A stretch of 10,000 nucleotides of DNA, taken from positions 17,501 through 27,500 of the forward strand of contig JAWQFJ010028276.1 of the NCBI GenBank assembly GCA_034096865.1, written 5' to 3'. The translations under genes and the position numbers were made by a program. The notes beneath the pieces were generated by a model. That model saw only the letters and a list, made by a program, of their open reading frames with translations, did no database searches and was not told where the DNA came from. Source of the DNA: Theodoxus fluviatilis. Lineage: Eukaryota > Mollusca > Gastropoda > Cycloneritida > Neritidae. Of the stretch, positions 6,334 to 10,000 are shown piece after piece (within the stretch, counting starts at the first letter, position 1; the number at the start of each line of letters is the position of its first letter).

Positions 6334-8557
6334 CTCACCTGCTGACAGCAATGCTCACCTGACAGCAATTCTCACCTGACAGCAATGCTCACCTGCTGAC
6401 AGCAATGTCCACCTGACAGCAATGCTCACCTGACAGCAATGCTTACCTGACAGCAATGCTCACCTGCTGACAGCAATGTCCACCTGACAGCAATGCTCAC
6501 CTGACAGCAATTCTCACCTGACAGCAATGCTCACCTGCTGACAGCAATGTCCACCTGACAGCAATGCTCACCTGATAGCAATGTCCACTTGACAGCAATG
6601 TCCACCTGGTGACAGCAATGCTCACCTGACAACAATGCTCACCTGACAGCAATGTCCACTGCTCACCTGTCAGTAATGCTCACCTGACAGCAATGGTTAC
6701 TTGACAGCAATGCTTATCTGGTGACAGCAATGCTCACCTGACGACAGCAATGCTCACCTGACAGCAATGTCCACCTGACCGCAATGCTCACTTGACAGCA
6801 ATGCTCACCTGACAGCAATACTCACCTGACAGCAATGCTCACCTGACAGCAATGCTCACCTGACAGCAATGTCCACCTGACAGCAATGCTCACCTGACAG
6901 CAATGCTCACCTGACAGCAATGCTCACCTGACAGCAATGCTCACCTGACAGCAATGCTCACCTGACGACAGCAATGCTCACCTGACAGCAATGCTCACCT
7001 GACAGCAATGCTCACCTGACAGCAATGCTCACCTGACAGCAATGTTCATCTGACAGCAATGCTCACATGACGACAGCAATGCTCACCTGACAGCAATGTC
7101 CACTTGACAGCAATGCTCACCTGACAGCAATGCTCACCTGACGACAGAAATGCTCACCTGACAGCAATGGTTACCTGACAGCAATGCTTATTTGGTGACA
7201 GCAATGCTCACCTGACGACAGCAATGCTCACCTGACAGCAATGTCCACCTGACCGCAATGCTCACTTGACAGCAATGCTCACCTGACAGCAATGTCCACC
7301 TGACCGCAATGCTCACTTGACAGCAATGCTCACCTGACAGCAATGCTCACCTGACAGCAATGCTCACCTGACAGCAATGTCCACCTGACGACAGAAATGC
7401 TCACCTGACAGCAATGCTCACCTGACAGCAATGCTCACCTGACAGCAATGCTCACCTGACAGCAATGCTCACCTGACAGCAATGCTCACCTGACGACAGC
7501 AATGCTCACCTGACAGCAATGCTCACTTGACAGCAATGCTCACCTGACAGCAATGCTCACCTGACGACAGCAATACTCACCTGACAGCAATGTCCACCTG
7601 ACGGCAATGCTCACCTGACAGCAATGCTCACCTGACAGCAATGCTCACCTGACAGCAATGCTCATCTGACAGCAATGCTCACCTGACAGCAATGCTCACC
7701 TGACGACAGCAATGCTCACCTGACAGCAATACTTACCTGACAGCAATGCTCACCTGCCAGCAATGCTCACCTGACAGCAATGTTCATCTGACAGCAATGC
7801 TCACATGACGACAGCAATGCTCATCTGACAGCAATGCTCACCTGACAGCAATGCTCACCTGACAGCAATGCTCACCTGACAGCAATGCTCACCTGAAGAC
7901 AGCAATGCTCACCTGACAACAATGCTCATCTGACAGCAATGCTCACATGACGACAGCAATGCTCACCTGACAGCAATGCTAACCTGGCAGCAATGCTCAC
8001 CTGACAGCAATGCTCACCTGACGACAGCAATGCTCACCTGACAGCAATGTCCACCTGACGGCAATGCTCACCTGACAGCAATGCTCACCTGACAGCAATG
8101 CTCACCCTACAGCAATGTTCATCTGACAGCAATGCTCACATGACGACAGCAATGCTCATCTGACAGCAATGCTCACATGACGACAGCAATGCTCACCTGA
8201 CAGCAATGCTCACCTGACAGCAATGTCCACTTGACAGTAATGCTCACCTGACAGCAATGCTCACCTGACGACAGAAATGCTCACCTGACAGCAATGCTCA
8301 CCTGACAGCAATGCTCACCTGACCGCAATGCTCACTTGACAGCAATGCTCACTTGACAGCAATGCTCACCTGACAGCAATGCTCACCTGACAGCAATGCT
8401 CACCTGACAGCAATGCTAACCTGACAGCAATGCTCACCTGACAGCAATGCTCACCTGACAGCAATGCTCACCTGACAGCAATCCTCACCTGACGACAGCA
8501 ATGCTCACCTGACAGCAATGCTCACCTGACAGCAATGCTCACCTGACAGCAATGCTC
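6334..8557 (+). repeat. 17/20-bp minisatellite, more than 100 units
   Basis: Basic unit CTGACAGCAATGCTCAC (17 bases), mixed with 20-base forms made by a 3-base addition (CTGACGACAGC, CTGCTGACAGC, CTGGTGACAGC). Point variants recur: TGTCCAC, CACTTG, CATCTG, CACATG, GACCGCAATG, GGTTAC. The array spans about 2.2 kb; 17- and 20-base periods with stops in the units rule out a coding array. Some blocks of variants recur as groups, for example GGTTAC.. at 6695 and 7169 (offset 474). The minus strand reads CAGGTGAGC at most unit junctions. Confidence 0.97.
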
Positions 8558-8880
8558 CCCGTGCGGCCAGAGCAGGTTGCTGCCCCAACATCACTGGGAG
8601 CCCTGACCTCTGGGCTGGCTGTTGAGAGTATCGGATGTAGCGCTGGGGTCATTTATACTGATGAAGAGGCAGCAATATCCACTTGGCCTCGCCAGTCTGC
8701 TTGAAGGGTTGCCCTCCTGGACGGGTCAAAGTCAGACCAGAGAGGGTCATATGGTACTTTTACGTCATCAGTCATGGGAATGGTCAAGGAGTGGACAAAA
8801 CCGTCCTGACCAGAGACTCCGGAGGAACGAGAGGTATCGATCGTCGCATTTTCTTTTGCGATCAATGAAAGGGAGAGTCA
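8558..8880. other. Unique spacer between two minisatellites
   Basis: Non-repetitive, balanced composition. Short frames are open on both strands: about 99 codons on plus (8622-8918) and 71-73 codons on minus (8653-8877). The minus frame reads like ordinary protein (PYDPLWSDFDPSRRATLQ) but has no ATG start, no clear splice acceptor and no family I recognise. GAGGC (8666-8670) and GCCTC (8686-8690) form a weak hairpin beside a CTGATGA word. I call no gene. Confidence 0.4.
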
Positions 8881-9647
8881 CGGGCCCGCACACATCGATA
8901 AGGACCCGCACGCATTGATAAGGACCCGCGCATTTTGATAAAGACCCGCGCACTTTGAAAAGGGCCCGCGCACTTTGATAAGGACCCGCACACATCGATA
9001 AGGGCCCGCGCACTTTGATAAGGACCCGCGCACTTTGAAAAGGGCCCGCGCCCTTTGATAAGGACCCGCGCACTTTGATAAGGACCCTCGCACTTTGATA
9101 AGGACCCGCGCACTTTGATAAGGACCCGCGCACTTTGATAAGGGCCCGCGCACATTGATAAGGACCCACGCACTTTTATAAGGACCAGCGCACTTTGATA
9201 AGGGCTCGCCCACTTTGATAAGGACCCGCGCACTTTGATAAGGACCCGCGCACTTTGATAAGGGCCCGCACACTTTGATAAGGACCCGCGCACTTTGATA
9301 AGGGCCCGCGCACTTTGATAAGGACCCGCGCACTTTGATAAGGACCCGTGCACTTTGATAAGGACCCGCGCACTTTGATAAGGACCCGCGCACTTTGATA
9401 AGGGCCCGCGCACTTTGATAAGGACCCGCGCACTTTGATAAGGATCCGCGCACTTTGATAAGGACCCGCGCACTTTGATAAGGGCCCGCGCACTTTGATA
9501 AGGACCCGCGCACTTTGATAAGGACCCGCGCACTTTGATAAGGACCCGCGCACTTTGATAAGGACCCGCGCTCTTTGATAAGGACCCGCGCACTTTGATA
9601 AGGACCCGCGCACTTTGATAAGGACCCGCGCACTTTGATAAGGCCCG
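8881..9647 (+). repeat. 20-bp minisatellite, 38 units without an indel
   Basis: Consensus AGGACCCGCGCACTTTGATA. From 8881 to 9640 there are exactly 38 units of 20 bases, then a partial AGGCCCG. Ten units carry GGGCCC in place of GGACCC (numbers 1, 5, 7, 9, 14, 17, 20, 22, 27, 31). The first nine units hold most of the other variants (CACATCGATA in 1 and 6, TTTGAAA in 4 and 8), while the right half is nearly uniform up to its junction. On the minus strand the unit has no stop codon, so all three frames stay open and encode the same 20-residue repeat in different phase. Confidence 0.98.
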
Positions 9648-9764
9648 TGGACAGGAAACGGACTTCAAGTCTTGCCATGGCTTGGGTGAGAACCAACAGT
9701 CGCTCCCTCCCTGGTGACGGACAACCAGCCCCACTGAGCAGGTGCAGTGCCACGAAATGCTTAT
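9648..9764. other. Short unique spacer
   Basis: About 115 bases with no repeat structure and no gene signal that I can see, between the 20-bp array and the GC-rich array. Confidence 0.5.
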
Positions 9765-10000
9765 GGCTCCTTTCTCACTCTGGGGGGTCCTCCGCCTGGG
9801 GGGCTCGCCTGTCCTGGGGTGGAGCCCCCCGCCTGGTGGGCTCGCCTGTCCTGGCTCCTTACTCACTCTGGGGTGGAGACCCCCGCCTGGGGGGCTCGCC
9901 TGTCCTGGGGTGGAGCCCCCCGCCTGGTGGGCTCGCCTGTCCTGGCTCCTTACTCACTCTGGGGTGGAGACCCCCGCCTGGGGGGCTCGCCTGTCCTGGC
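9765..10000 (+). repeat. GC-rich tandem array, about 91 bp, cut by the window edge
   Basis: GGCTCC starts units at 9765, 9853 and 9944 (periods 88 and 91; the third unit is partial). Each full unit contains two related half-units built on CTGGGGTGGAG, CCCCCGCCTGG and GGGCTCGCCTGTC, of which only one is preceded by CTCCTTACTCACT, so the repeat is nested. GGGGGGCTC and GAGCCCCCC form perfect 9-bp hairpins at 9798-9830 and 9889-9921, each with a 15-base loop. The first unit has a divergent GGGGGGTCCTCCGCC segment in place of GGGGTGGAGACCCCCGCC. The array continues to the right. Confidence 0.92.

Noticed and set aside
6334..8557. CRISPR array
   Set aside because: Units are directly adjacent with no unique spacers, variants are point changes, and the context is eukaryotic.
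8658..8690. Hammerhead ribozyme core (CTGATGA near 8658)
   Set aside because: A GAGGC/GCCTC stem follows, but the required GAAA does not follow that stem and no stem III/stem I closure was found.
8653..8877. Minus-strand frame of about 73 codons with ordinary-looking composition
   Set aside because: No ATG start, no convincing splice acceptor, and a competing plus-strand frame of similar length; could be an exon, but nothing in the window supports it.
8862..9866. Long minus-strand reading frames (up to 334 codons) over the 20-bp array
   Set aside because: Open only because the 20-bp unit lacks stops on that strand; three frames are open at once, the longest begins with GTG rather than ATG, and no family is recognised.
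9765..10000. G-quadruplex cluster
   Set aside because: G runs are separated by loops of 9 to 15 bases and the C-rich complement arms favour simple hairpins; no compact four-run motif was seen.

Overview
This looks like an intergenic, repeat-dominated stretch of an animal nuclear genome. The retroelement type (a LINE with a CR1/L2/Rex-like reverse transcriptase), the microsatellites and the many kinds of tandem array all fit an invertebrate metazoan. A marine lophotrochozoan such as a mollusc is my best guess, but that is inference from general knowledge of such genomes. I see no bacterial gene organisation, no host protein-coding gene I can defend, no rRNA and no complete tRNA.

Positions 1-1370 are the 3' part of a plus-strand LINE reverse-transcriptase reading frame, entering from the left edge. 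It is broken by two opposite single-base frameshifts near 66 and 240; the frame is then open to a stop at 1368-1370. A T/G-rich 3' UTR begins at 1371. What looks like the other end of the same UTR (stem-loop, AATAAA, (ATT)n tail) appears only at about 4399-4568. The 2.9 kb between is best read as a non-coding insertion that split the LINE tail. Inside it are diverged tandem units of about 173 bp carrying a conserved hairpin geometry, several short inverted and direct repeats, a small GTAG microsatellite and a minus-strand tRNA T-arm/B-box-like hairpin.

The right half is a chain of unrelated tandem arrays separated by short unique spacers: a duplicated 145-bp unit bounded by AT microsatellites (4876-5244), a 59-bp satellite of 12 units (5272-5986), a perfect 54-bp duplication (6101-6208), a 17/20-bp minisatellite of more than 100 units (6334-8557), a 20-bp array of exactly 38 units without an indel (8881-9640) and a GC-rich array of about 91 bp that runs off the right edge (9765-10000). 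The long minus-strand reading frames over 8862-9866 are a by-product of a stop-free 20-bp unit.

No genes here work together as a pathway. The main points of interest are the split LINE, the hairpin-bearing units in its insertion, the dense motif content of two minisatellites (an E-box that is also a splice-donor-like word; a GATA word every 20 bp) and the clustering of several array types within about 5 kb.
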